Made by a program: the position numbers and the translations under genes. From Megaleporinus macrocephalus (taxonomy: Eukaryota > Chordata > Actinopteri > Characiformes > Anostomidae): a DNA stretch of 64,000 nt. A model generated the notes under the pieces. That model was not told the origin of the DNA. It did not search any database and saw only the letters and a list, made by a program, of their open reading frames with translations. The stretch lies in the NCBI GenBank assembly GCA_021613375.1, contig CM038716.1:16460024-16524023 (forward strand). Direction: 5' to 3'. Shown here one piece after another: positions 12,159 through 24,870 of this stretch. Numbering within the stretch: position 1 is the first letter of the stretch; each line of letters begins with the position of its first letter.

Positions 12159-13590
12159 CAGTCGTGGCCAAAAGTTTTGAGAATTCACAAAGTTTTCAGA
12201 AAGTTTGCTGCCTCAGTTTTTTAGAACTTTGTCAGATGTGTTCATGGTACAATGAAGTACAATTAAAAGCATTCCATATGTGTGTTAACTCTTTATTGAC
12301 AAAAAATACATCCAGTCTTGAATGACGGCAACCCATTCTTGCCTAATTAGTGATTGAAGTTGATCACAGTTTCTGAGTTTTTGTTTGTCCACCTTCTTTT
12401 TGAGGATTGACCACAGGTTTTCAATTGAGATCTGGGGAGTTTCCTGGCCATGGACACAAAGTTCAATGTTTTGTTTACCGAGCCACTTGAATATCACTTT
12501 TTTCTTGTGACATGGTGCTCCATCATGGAAAAAGCATTGTTCATCTCCAAATTGCTCCCAATGGATCATTGGGAGAAGCTGCTTTTGGAGGATGTTTTGA
12601 TACCATTTCTTATTCATGGCAGTGTTCTTAGGCAAAATTTTGAGTGAGCCCACTCCCCTGGATGAGAAGCAACCCCACACACAAGTGGTCTCAGGATGCT
12701 TCACTGTTGGCATGACACAGGACTCATGGTAGCGCTCACCTATTGTTCTCTGGACAATAATTTTTCCAGATTTCCCAAGCAGTCTGAAGGGGGCTTCATC
12801 AGAGAAAATAACTTTACCCCAGCCCTCTGCAGTCCAATCCCTGTACTTCCTGCAGAACATCAGTCCGTCCTTGATGTTTTTATTGGAAAGAAATGGCTTC
12901 TTTGCTGCCCTTCTTGAAATCAAGCCATCCTCCAAAAGCCTTCGTCTCACTGTGCGTTCAGATGCGTTCACACCTGCCCTCTGCCATTCTTGAGCAAGCG
13001 CTGCACTGGTGGCGATCTTGTAGCTGCATCCTCTTTCATCCTCGTTCTGGCACTTGCTTGACTTTCTTGGGTGCCCTGAAGGCTTCTTCACTGCAACTGA
13101 ACCACTCTCTTTGAATTTTTTGATGATTTGATAAGTGGTTGATTGCTGCTGTCTTACAAGCAGCAATATCCTCGCTTGTGAAACCCTTTTGATCCAATGC
13201 AATGATGACCGCATGTGTTTCCTTGGAGGTAACCATGGTTAACAGAAGAAAACTTCGAAGCACCACTACCCTTTTAAAGCAACCAGTCTGCTCTTCTAAT
13301 CAGCAGGACAGAGTGACATCAGCTGTCTTGTCCTCATTACCTTTTCTCCTGAGCTAACGAGATCATCACTGAAATGATGTTCGCAGGCTATTGTGTAGGG
13401 CTGAAATGCAGTGACTGGAATGCTAATGCTAACTGGAAAGGTCATTTTTCATAGCAGGGGGCGACTTTGCAATTAATTGCAATTCATCTGATCACTACTT
13501 ACAATCTAGAGTTGCCACTATAAGAACTAAAGCAGCAAACTTTGTGAAAACCAAAATTTGTGCCATTCTCAAAACTTTTGGCCACAACTG
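12159..13590 (-). mobile_element. full-length Tc1-like transposon (1432 bp)
   Basis: The left terminus CAGTCGTGGCCAAAAGTTTT and the right terminus (reverse complement CAGTTGTGGCCAAAAGTTTT) form terminal inverted repeats. TA dinucleotides at 12157-12158 and 13591-13592 give the expected TA target-site duplication. Inner repeat blocks (TCACAAAG, AGTTTGCTGC) are also shared, but about 17 bases present at the right end are missing at the left. The transposase lies on the minus strand and is frameshifted, so this is a dead copy although both ends remain. Confidence 0.93.
12285..13236 (-). pseudogene. Tc1-family transposase, frameshifted
   Basis: The minus strand carries a Tc1-superfamily transposase in two frames. 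A likely start at 13236 (MVTSKETHAV) opens the N-terminal helix-turn-helix in one frame. Downstream of about 13170 the family sequence (TTYQIIKKFKESG, a degraded GRPR-like SGHPRKSS) continues in another frame to the stop at 12285. Catalytic motifs are visible: FSDEAPF (first Asp), HDGAPCH (second Asp) and SIENLW (Glu). Only 33 residues separate the second Asp and the Glu instead of the usual 34, and the normal PDLNPIE is degraded to PQISIE. Such enzymes cut and paste the element at TA sites; this copy should be inactive. Confidence 0.9.
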
Positions 13591-13750
13591 TAAATGCTAG
13601 ATTAAATGGGCACCATGTTACGGAAACATTCTACCCCATAATCTTATCTGGTTTATAATTATGCCAATCGTCAGGTTAACTGTGTCTTAACTCCTGTTTT
13701 AAGCTTCTGTTTCTATCATGTTTTAGCAACCATGACAGACAGCAGGTTAC

Positions 13751-13800
13751 CATACTATACCACACTATACTATACTATACTATATTACACTACACATTTT
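13751..13800. repeat. (ACTAT)n pentanucleotide repeat
   Basis: Imperfect repeats of ACTAT (CATACTATACCACACTATAC and following) over about 50 bases. Confidence 0.75.
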
Positions 13801-14309
13801 CTAAGTGCAGACACATTCTCTGACACATTCATGTGTTAATGTACGTGAAAACTCTAATGCAATACTGTAGTGATAGTAGTGAATAATGAGGAGACAAAAT
13901 TGAGTGTGAGGCTGATTTTGAGGATAAATAATGTTAAAATTGTAATTCTAAAGAAATAGAAACTGAAACTCTTATCTGTTAAACGGTATACAGGACAGAG
14001 CATGTCACAGAGTTCTTAGCGTCTACATCACTTTTATTTTGATATTTTTCGTTGCATGACTATTTTGTTTATCATGGTTATTTTGATTGTGTTTACTGTT
14101 CAACTCTGCATGTATTGCAGACATAACAGTTGAGTATCAGTCTCAGATGAAAGGTTGAGATAAGGTTCTGTAAGATAAGATGTTATTCGTCAATTAAGAT
14201 AAGATTTGCCTCTGTAATATAAAAGTCTGATAAATCTTGTGTTGATCTTGACAGATCTTATAGGAAGTTTCTGTATTACAGTTTGTGCTTCATGTGATGC
14301 TGAGATATA

Positions 14310-14440
14310 CACTCCTCGGCAAAACATGGGCCAAACCCAAAGTACACTGGTTTTTACTTGTGGTTCTGTCCTGATCAGAGTCCAGATTTAAACCCTATAG
14401 AGAATATTTTGTCTCACTTTAAACACAAACTAACTTGTAG
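14310..14440 (+). pseudogene. decayed Tc1 transposase C-terminal remnant
   Basis: Read on the + strand in shifting frames, the stretch gives HGPNPKYTG, equivalent to the DNDPKHTA block around the second catalytic Asp. It then gives DQSPDLNPIENILSHFKHK, equivalent to the SPDLNPIENLW block with the catalytic Glu. The two blocks are closer together than in an intact gene, so an internal deletion has occurred, and the Asp itself is lost. No terminal repeats are recognised around it. Confidence 0.8.
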
Positions 14441-15324
14441 TTAATTTTTTTAATGCTGCAGTGTTGTTTAGCTGTCAGCCATCAGTGCTGAGTGAAACAA
14501 TATGAACTCTTCTTTCTATAAAAGATTGTCTGCAAGTTTACCCACAAAAACATAACTATTTAAAGAAATTCAAGGGAAAAGCTTCCCATACCTGTTTGTT
14601 TAATGATCTGTTAATAGTGGTTAAAACCATTAAAATCTTAATGTTTTGGTGAAGTAAACCAGGTATTCCTGTAAGACATGCATAGTCTGGAAAATAAAAA
14701 TGAAATATTGGAATACTGGTCCTTTACTACCCAACATGAATATTGTCAACATGAATATTATGGCACCTGCAAAAAGTAAAAAGACTGTGAAAGAAAATGC
14801 TTTGAATGCGACTGCATTACTAAACTAGTGGCTGATATAACAGGCAGGACATACAATTCTCCTTCACGTTAAACACAATACCCACACAAAACACCCCACA
14901 GCCCAACACAGGATAGCACATGCAACACAAACACACATGCCAACTAACATCAACAACTTCAACTACAACCATTAGAGCCTCTCTACACAAGGGCAGCACC
15001 TCCTGAGAGCCTCTTCGCAGGGCTGCTTTGCATGGCTTCAGCTCCCACACACCAGTATGTTTAGTGGTAAGGCAACAGAACATGCATGTTGGGGCACGGT
15101 GTAAAAAAGGGAGGAGGATTAATGCAGATCTGCTCCCTAGAACTGCCAAATATGATGTTGTCATTGTGTTTTAGATATCAAAAACAAATTTCACTCCATT
15201 CCACTCGACTAGATCTGTAGACTACATGAGCCAGATTGTGTGTAAACAGGTCATAGTTAGGTAATCAGGGGCATGTTGGTTATTTATACTTTACTGGAGT
15301 AATTATTTGTCAACTGACTTTTTA
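14441..15324. other. intergenic, no gene seen
   Basis: No gene recognised. The last part (about 15265-15324: TATACTTTACTGGAGTAATT, then ACTTTTTACTCCTACTCC) resembles the dispersed repeat from which the following array seems to have expanded. Confidence 0.5.
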
Positions 15325-17999
15325 CTCCTACTCCTTACATTTACACTCCATTATCAATACTTTCTACTCCTTACATTTACACTCCATTATCTGTACTTTC
15401 TACTCCTTACATTTACACTCCATTATCTGTACTTTCTACTACTTACATTTACACTCCATTATCAGTACTTTCTACTCCTTACACTTACACTCCATTATCA
15501 GTACTTTCTACTCCTTACACTTACACTCCATTATCAGTACTTTCTACTCCTTACACTTACACTCCATTATCTGTACTTTCTACTCCTTACATTTACACTC
15601 CATTATCTGTACTTTCTACTCCTTACATTTACACTCCATTATCTGTACTTTCTACTCCTTACATTTACACTCCATTATCAGTACTTTCTACTCCTTACAT
15701 TTACACTCCATTATCTGTACTTTCTACTCATTACATTTACACTCCATTATCTGTACTTCCTACTCCTTACATTTACACTCCATTATCAGTACTTTCTACT
15801 CCTTACACTTACACTCCATTATCAGTACTTTCTACTCCTTACACTTACACTCCATTATCTGTACTTCCTACTCCTTACATTTACACTCCATTATCAGTAC
15901 TTTCTACTCCTTACATTTACACTCCATTATCTGTACTTTCTACTCCTTACATTTACACTCCATTATCTGTACTTCCTACTCCTTACATTTACACTCCATT
16001 ATCAGTACTTTCTACTCCTTACACTTACACTCCATTATCAGTACTTTCTACTCCTTACACTTACACTCCATTATCTGTACTTCCTACTCCTTACATTTAC
16101 ACTCCACTATCTGTACTTTCTACTCCTTACATTTACACTCCATTATCTGTACTTTCTACTCCTTACATTTATACTCCATTATCTGTACTTTCTACTTCTT
16201 TACATTTACACTCCATTATCAGTACTTTCTACTCCTCACATTTACACTCCATTATCAGTACTTTCTACTCCTTACATTTACACTCCATTATCTGTACTTT
16301 CTACTTCTTTACATTTACACTCCATTATCAGTACTTTCTACTCCTTACATTTACACTCCATTATCAGTACTTTCTACTCCTTACATTTACACTCCATTAT
16401 CTGTACTTTCTACTCCTTACATTTACACTCCATTATCTGTACTTTCTACTCCTTACATTTACACTCCATTATCTGTACTTTATACTCCTTACATTTACAC
16501 TCCATTATCTGTACTTTCTACTCCTTACATTTACACTCCATTATCAGTACTTTCTACTCCTTACATTTACACTCCATTATCTGTACTTTCTACTCCTTAC
16601 ATTTACACTCCATTATCTGTACTTCCTACTCCTTACATTTACACTCCATTATCAGTACTTTCTACTCCTTACACTTACACTCCATTATCAGTACTTTCTA
16701 CTCCTTACACTTACACTCCATTATCTGTACTTCCTACTTCTTACATTTACACTCCATTATCAGTACTTTCTACTCCTTACATTTACACTCCATTATCTGT
16801 ACTTCCTACTCCTTACATTTACACTCCATTATCTGTACTTCCTACTCCTTACATTTACACTCCATTATCAGTACTTTCTACTCCTTACACTTACACTCCA
16901 TTATCAGTACTTTCTACTCCTTACACTTACACTCCATTATCTGTACTTCCTACTCCTTACATTTACACTCCATTATCAGTACTTTCTACTCCTTACATTT
17001 ACACTCCATTATCAGTACTTTCTACTCCTTACATTTACACTCCATTATCAGTACTTTCTACTCCTTACATTTACACTCCATTATCAGTACTTTCTACCCC
17101 TTACATTTACACTCCATTATCTGTATTTTCCACTTCTTTACATTTACACTCCATTATCTGTACTTTCTACTCCTTACATTTACACTCCATTATCAGTACT
17201 TTCTACTCCTTACATTTACACTCCATTATCAGTAATTTCTACTCCTTACATTTACACTCCATTATCAGTACTTTCTACTTCTTTACATTTACACTCCATT
17301 ATCAGTACTTTCTACTCCTTACATTTACACTCCATTATCTGTACTTTCTACTCCTTACATTTACACTCCATTATCAGTACTTTCTACTCCTTACACTTAC
17401 ACTCCATTATCTGTACTTCCTACTCCTTACATTTACACTCCACTATCTGTACTTTCTACTCCTTACATTTACACTCCATTATCTGTACTTTCTACTCCTT
17501 ACATTTACACTCCATTATCTGTACTTTCTACTTCTTTACATTTACACTCGATTATCAGTACTTTCTACTCCTCACATTTACACTCCATTATCAGTACTTT
17601 CTACTCCTTACACTTACACTCCATTATCTGTACTTTCTACTCCTTACATTTACACTCCACTATCTGTACTTTCTACTCCTTACATTTACACTCCATTATC
17701 TGTACTTTCTACTCCTTACATTTATACTCCATTATCTGTACTTTCTACTTCTTTACATTTACACTCGATTATCAGTACTTTCTACTCCTCACATTTACAC
17801 TCCATTATCAGTACTTTCTACTCCTTACACTTACACTCCATTATCTGTACTTTCTACTCCTTACATTTACACTCCATTATCTGTACTTCCTACTCCTTAC
17901 ATTTACACTCCATTATCAGTACTTTGTACTCCTTACACTTACACTCCATTATCAGTACTTTCTACTCCTTACACTTACACTCCATTATCTGTACTTCCT

Positions 18000-18941
18000 A
18001 CTCCTTACATTTACACTCCACTATCTGTACTTTCTACTCCTTACATTTACACTCCATTATCTGTACTTTCTACTCCTTACATTTATACTCCATTATCTGT
18101 ACGTTCTGCTTCTTTACATTTACACTCCATTATCAGTACTTTCTACTCCTCACATTTACACTCCATTATCAGTACTTTCTACTCCTTATATTTACACTCC
18201 ATTATCAGTACTTTCTACTTCTTTACATTTACACTCCATTATCAGTACTTTCTACTCCTTACATTTACACTCCATTATCTGTACTTCCTACTTCTTTACA
18301 TTTGCACTCCATTATCTGTACTTTCTACTCCTTACATTTACAGTCCATTATCAGTACTTTCTACTCCTTACATTTACACTCCATTATCAGTACTTTCTAC
18401 TTCTTTACATTTACACTCCATTATCTGTACTTTCTACTCCTTACACTTACACTCCATTATCTGTACTTTCTACTCCTTACATTTACACTCCATTATCTGT
18501 ACTTTCTACTCCTTACATTTACACTCCATTATCTGTACGTTCTACTCCTTACATTTACACTCCATTATCTGTACTTCCTACTCCTTACATTTACACTCCA
18601 TTATCTGTACTTTCTAATCCTTACATTTACACTCCATTATCTGTACTTTCTAATCCTTACATTTACACTCCATTATCTGTACTTTCTACTCCTTACATTT
18701 ACACTCCATTATCTGTACTTTCTACTTCTTTACATTTACACTCCATTATCAGTACTTTCTACTCCTCACATTTACACTCCATTATCAGTACTTTCTACTC
18801 CTTACATTTACACTCCATTATCAGTACTTTCTACTTCTTTACATTTACACTCCATTATCAGTACTTTCTACTCCTTACATTTACACTCCATTATCTGTAC
18901 TTCCTACTCCTTACATTTACACTCCATTATCTGTACTTTCT
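18000..18941. repeat. higher-order repeat block, copy 1 (942 bp)
   Basis: Marker variants GTACGTTCTGCTTC (18099), TTTGCACTCC (18301), ACAGTCCATT (18340) and TTCTAATCC (18612) recur exactly 942 bases downstream. That equals 26 units, six of them 37 bp. Block limits are approximate. Confidence 0.85.
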
Positions 18942-19895
18942 ACTCCTTACATTTACACTCCACTATCTGTACTTTCTACTCCTTACATTTACACTCCATT
19001 ATCTGTACTTTCTACTCCTTACATTTATACTCCATTATCTGTACGTTCTGCTTCTTTACATTTACACTCCATTATCAGTACTTTCTACTCCTCACATTTA
19101 CACTCCATTATCAGTACTTTCTACTCCTTATATTTACACTCCATTATCAGTACTTTCTACTTCTTTACATTTACACTCCATTATCAGTACTTTCTACTCC
19201 TTACATTTACACTCCATTATCTGTACTTCCTACTTCTTTACATTTGCACTCCATTATCTGTACTTTCTACTCCTTACATTTACAGTCCATTATCAGTACT
19301 TTCTACTCCTTACATTTACACTCCATTATCAGTACTTTCTACTTCTTTACATTTACACTCCATTATCTGTACTTTCTACTCCTTACACTTACACTCCATT
19401 ATCTGTACTTTCTACTCCTTACATTTACACTCCATTATCTGTACTTTCTACTCCTTACATTTACACTCCATTATCTGTACGTTCTACTCCTTACATTTAC
19501 ACTCCATTATCTGTACTTCCTACTCCTTACATTTACACTCCATTATCTGTACTTTCTAATCCTTACATTTACACTCCATTATCTGTACTTTCTAATCCTT
19601 ACATTTACACTCCATTATCTGTACTTTCTACTCCTTACATTTACACTCCATTATCTGTACTTTCTACTTCTTTACATTTACACTCCATTATCAGTACTTT
19701 CTACTCCTCACATTTACACTCCATTATCAGTACTTTCTACTCCTTACATTTACACTCCATTATCAGTACTTTCTACTTCTTTACATTTACACTCCATTAT
19801 CAGTACTTTCTACTCCTTACATTTACACTCCATTATCTGTACTTCCTACTCCTTACATTTACACTCCATTATCTGTACTTTCTACTCCTTACATT
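18942..19895. repeat. higher-order repeat block, copy 2, with partial third copy after it
   Basis: Carries the same ordered marker variants as 18000-18941 (GTACGTTCTGC at 19041, TTTGCACTCC at 19243, TTCTAATCC at 19554). A shortened third copy follows, where the TTCTAATCC pair returns after 724 instead of 942 bases, consistent with loss of six units. Confidence 0.8.
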
Positions 19896-20459
19896 TACAC
19901 TCCATTATCTGTACTTTCTACTTCTTTACATTTACACTCCATTATCAGTACTTTCTACTCCTCACATTTACACTCCATTATCAGTACTTTCTACTCCTTA
20001 CATTTACACTCCATTATCAGTACTTTCTACTTCTTTACATTTACACTCCATTATCAGTACTTTCTACTCCTTACATTTACACTCCATTATCTGTACTTCC
20101 TACTCCTTACATTTACACTCCATTATCTGTACTTTCTACTCCTTACATTTACACTCCATTATCTGTACTTTCTACTCCTTACATTTACACTCCATTATCA
20201 GAACTTTCTACTCCTTACATTTACACTCCATTATCTGTACTTCCTACTCCTTACATTTACACTCCATTATCTGTACTTTCTAATCCTTACATTTACACTC
20301 CATTATCTGTACTTTCTAATCCTTACATTTACACTCCATTATCTGTACTTTCTACTCCTTACATTTACACTCCATTATCTGTACTTTCTACTTCTTTACA
20401 TTTACACTCCATTATCTGTACTTTCTAATCCTTACACTTACACTCCATTATCTGTACTT

Positions 20460-22120
20460 TCTACTCCTTACATTTACACTCCATTATCTGTACTTTCTAC
20501 TCCTTACATTTACACTCCATTATCTGTACTTTCTACTCCTTACATTTACACTCCATTATCAGTACTTTCTATTTCTTTACATTTACACTCCATTATCAGT
20601 ACTTTCTACTCCTTACATTTACACTCCATTATCTGTACTTTCTACTCCTTAAATTTACACTCCATTTTCTGTACTTTCTACTCCTTACATTTACACTCCA
20701 TTATCTGTACTTTCTACTTCTTTACATTTACACTCCATTATCAGCACTTTCTACTCCTCACATTTACACTCCATTATCTGTACTTTCTACTCCTTACATT
20801 TACACTCCATTATCAGTACTTTCTACTTCTTTACATTTACACTCCATTATCAGTACTTTCTACTCCTTACATTTACACTCCATTATCTGTACTTCCTACT
20901 CCTTACATTTACACTCCATTATCTGTACTTTCTACTCCTTACATTTACACTCCATTATCTGTACTTTCTACTCCTTACATTTACATTCCATTATCTGTAC
21001 TTGCTACTCCTTACATTTACACTCCATTATCAGTACTTTCTACTCCTTACATTTACACTCCATTATCTGTACTTTCTACTCCTTACATTTACACTCCATT
21101 ATCAGTACTTTCTACTCCTTACATTTACACTCCATTATCAGTACTTTCTACTCCTTACATTTACACTCCATTATCTGTACTTTCTACTCCTTACATTTAC
21201 ACTCCATTATCTGTACTTTCTACTTCTTTACATTTACACTCCATTATCTGTACTTTCTAATCCTTACACTTACACTCCATTATCTGTACTTTCTACTCCT
21301 TACATTTACACTCCATTATCTGTACTTTCTACTCCTTACATTTACACTCCATGATCTGTACTTTCTACTCCTTACATTTACACTCCATTATCAGTACTTT
21401 CTATTTCTTTACATTTACACTCCATTATCAGTACTTTCTACTCCTTACATTTACACTCCATTATCTGTACTTTCTACTCCTTAAATTTACACTCCATTTT
21501 CTGTACTTTCTACTCCTTACATTTACACTCCATTATCTGTACTTTCTACTTCTTTACATTTACACTCCATTATCAGCACTTTCTACTCCTCACATTTACA
21601 CTCCATTATCTGTACTTTCTACTCCTTACATTTACACTCCATTATCAGTACTTTCTACTTCTTTACATTTACACTCCATTATCAGTACTTTCTACTCCTT
21701 ACATTTACACTCCATTATCTGTACTTCCTACTCCTTACATTTACACTCCATTATCTGTACTTTCTACTCCTTACATTTACACTCCATTATCTGTAGTTTC
21801 TACTCCTTACATTTACATTCCATTATCTGTACTTGCTACTCCTTACATTTACACTCCATTATCAGTACTTTCTACTCCTTACATTTAAATTCCATTATCA
21901 GTACTTTCTACTCCTTACATTTACACTCCATTATCTGTAATTTCTACTTCTTTACATTTACACTCCATTATTTGTACTTTCTACTCCTTACATTTACACT
22001 CCATCATCAGTACTTTCTATTCCTTACATTTACACTCCATTATCAGTACTTTCTACTCCTTACATTTACACTCCATTATCAGTACTTTCTACTCCTTACA
22101 TTTACACTCCATTATCTGTA
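20460..22120. repeat. second higher-order duplication in the array (832 bp period)
   Basis: Markers CTATTTCTTTAC (20569 and 21401), TTAAATTTACACTCC (20649 and 21481) and CAGCACTTTC (about 20742 and 21574) are each repeated 832 bases later. That equals 23 units, four of them 37 bp. The outer limits are approximate. Confidence 0.8.
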
Positions 22121-24870
22121 CTTTCTACTCCTTACATTTACACTCCATTATCAGTACTTTCTACTCCTTACATTTACACTCCATTATCAGTACTTTCTAC
22201 TCCTTACATTTACACTCCATTATCAGTACTTTCTACTCCTTACATTCACACTCCATTATCTGTACTTTCTACTCGTTACATTTACATTCCATTATCAGTA
22301 CTTTCTACTCCTTACATTTACACTCCATTATCTGTACTTTCTACTTCTTTACATTTACACTCCATTATCAGTACTTTCTACTCCTTACATTTACACTCCA
22401 TTATCAGTACTTTCTACTCCTTACATTTACACTCCATTATCAGTACTTTCTACTTCTTTACATTTACACTCCATTATCAGTACTTTCTACTCCTTACATT
22501 TACACTCCATTATCTGTACTTGCTACTCCTTATATTTACACTCCATTATCAGTACTTTCTACTCCTTACATTTACACTCCATTATCAGTACTTTCTACTC
22601 CTTACATTTACACTCCATTATCTTTACTTTCTACTCCTTACATTTACACTCCACTATCTGTACTTTCTACTCCTTATGTACACTCCATTATCTGTACTTT
22701 CTACTCCTTACATGTACACTCCATTATCCGTACTTTCTACTCCTTACATTTACACTCCATTATCAGTACTTTTTACTCCTTACATTTACACTCCATTATC
22801 TGTACTTTCTACTCCTTACATTTACACTCCATTATCTGTACTTTCTACTTCTTTACATTTACACTCCATTATAAGTACTTTCTACTCCTTACATTTACAC
22901 TCCATTATCAGTACTTTCTACTTCTTTACATGTACACTCCATTATCAGTACTTTCTACTCCTTACATTTACACTCCATTATCTGTACTTCCTACTCCTTA
23001 CATTTACACTCCTTTATCTGTACTTTCTACTCCTTACATTTACACTCCATTATCTGTACTTTCTACTCCTCACATTTACATTCCATTATCTGTACTTTCT
23101 ACTCCTTACATTTACACTCCATTATCTGTACTTTCCACTCCTTACATTTACACTCCATTATCTGTACTTCCTACTCCTTACATTTACACTCCATTATCAG
23201 TACTTTCTACTCCTTACATTTACACTCCATTATCTGTACTTTCTACTCCTTACATTTACATTCCATTATCTGTACTTGCTACTCCTTACATTTACACTCC
23301 ATTATCAGTACTTTCTACTCCTTACATTTACACTCCGTTATCTGTACTTGCTACTCCTTACATTTACACTCCATTATCAGTACTTTCTACTCCTTACATT
23401 TACACTCCATTATCAGTACTTTCTACTCCTTACATTTACACTCCATTATCAGTACTTTCTACTCCTTACATTTACACTCCATTGTCAGTACTTTCTACTC
23501 CTTACATTTACACTCCATTATCAGTACTTTTTACTCCTTACATTTACACTCCATTATCTGTACTTTATACTCCTTACATTTACACTCCATTATCTGTACT
23601 TTCTACTTCTTTACATTTACACTCCATTATCAGTACTTTCTACTCCTTACATTTACACTCCATTATCAGTACTTTCTACTCCTTACATTTACACTCCATT
23701 ATCTGTACTTCCTACTCCTTACATTTACACTCCATTATCAGTACTTTCTACTCCTTACATTTACACTCCATTATCTGTACTTTCTACTCCTTACATTTAC
23801 ATTCCATTATCTGTACTTGCTACTCCTTACATTTACACTCCATTATCTGTACTTCCTACTCCTTACATTTACACTCCATTATCAGTACTTTCTACTCCTT
23901 ACATTTACACTCCATTATCTGTACTTTCTACTCCTTACATTTACATTCCATTATCTGTACTTGCTACTCCTTACATTTACACTCCATTATCAGTACTTTC
24001 TACTCCTCACATTTACACTCTATTATCTGTACTTCCTGCTCCTTACATTTACACTCCATTATCAGTACTTTCTACTCCTTACATTTACACTCCATTATCA
24101 GTACTTTCTACTCCTTACATTTACATTGCATTATCTGTACTTGCTACTCCTTACATTTACACTCTATTATCAGTACTTTCTACTCCTTACATTTACACTC
24201 CATTATCAGTACTTTCTACTCCTTACATTTACACTCCATCATCAGTACTTTCTACTCCTTACATTTACACTCTATTATCAGTACTTTCTACTCCTTACAT
24301 TTACACTCCATTATCTGTACTTTCTTCTCCTTACATTTACACTCCATTATCTGTACTTTCTACTTCTTTACATTTACACTCCATTATCTGTACTTTCTAC
24401 TCCTTACATTTACACTCCATTATCAGTACTTTCTACTCCTTACATTTACACTCCATTATCAGTACTTTGTACTCCTTACATTTACACTCCATTATCTGTA
24501 CTTTCTACTTCTTTCATTTACACTCCATTATCAGTGCTTTCTACTTTTTACATTTACACTCCATTATCTGTACTTTCTACTCCTTACATTTACACTCCAT
24601 TATCAGTACTTTCTACTTCTTTACATTTACACTCCATTATCAGTACTTTCTACTCCTTACATTTACACTCCATTATCTGTACTTTCTACTTCTTTACATT
24701 TACACTCCATTATCAGTACTTTCTACTCCTTACATTTACACTCCATTATCAGTACTTTCTACTCCTTACACTTACACTCCATTATCTGTACTTCCTACTC
24801 CTTACATTTACACTCCACTATCTGTACTTTCTACTCCTTACATTTACACTCCATTATCAGTACTTTCTAC

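Larger units (their letters stand above)
15325..24870. repeat. giant 36-bp minisatellite (about 265 copies)
   Basis: About 9.5 kb of tandem units of the form TACTTTCTACTCCTTACATT + TACACTCCATTATCAG (36 bp). The last three bases alternate CAG or CTG. Frequent variants are ACACTT for ACATTT, CTTCC for CTTTC, CTTGC, and a 37-bp form with TACTTCTTTAC. The + strand has about one G per unit. No + frame of the 36-bp unit contains a stop, so frames of 117 to 834 codons arise, encoding 12-residue repeats such as LLLTFTLHYQYF; each 37-bp unit switches frame. I regard these as non-coding. The array is in intergenic DNA about 10 kb upstream of smtnl2. Confidence 0.97.
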
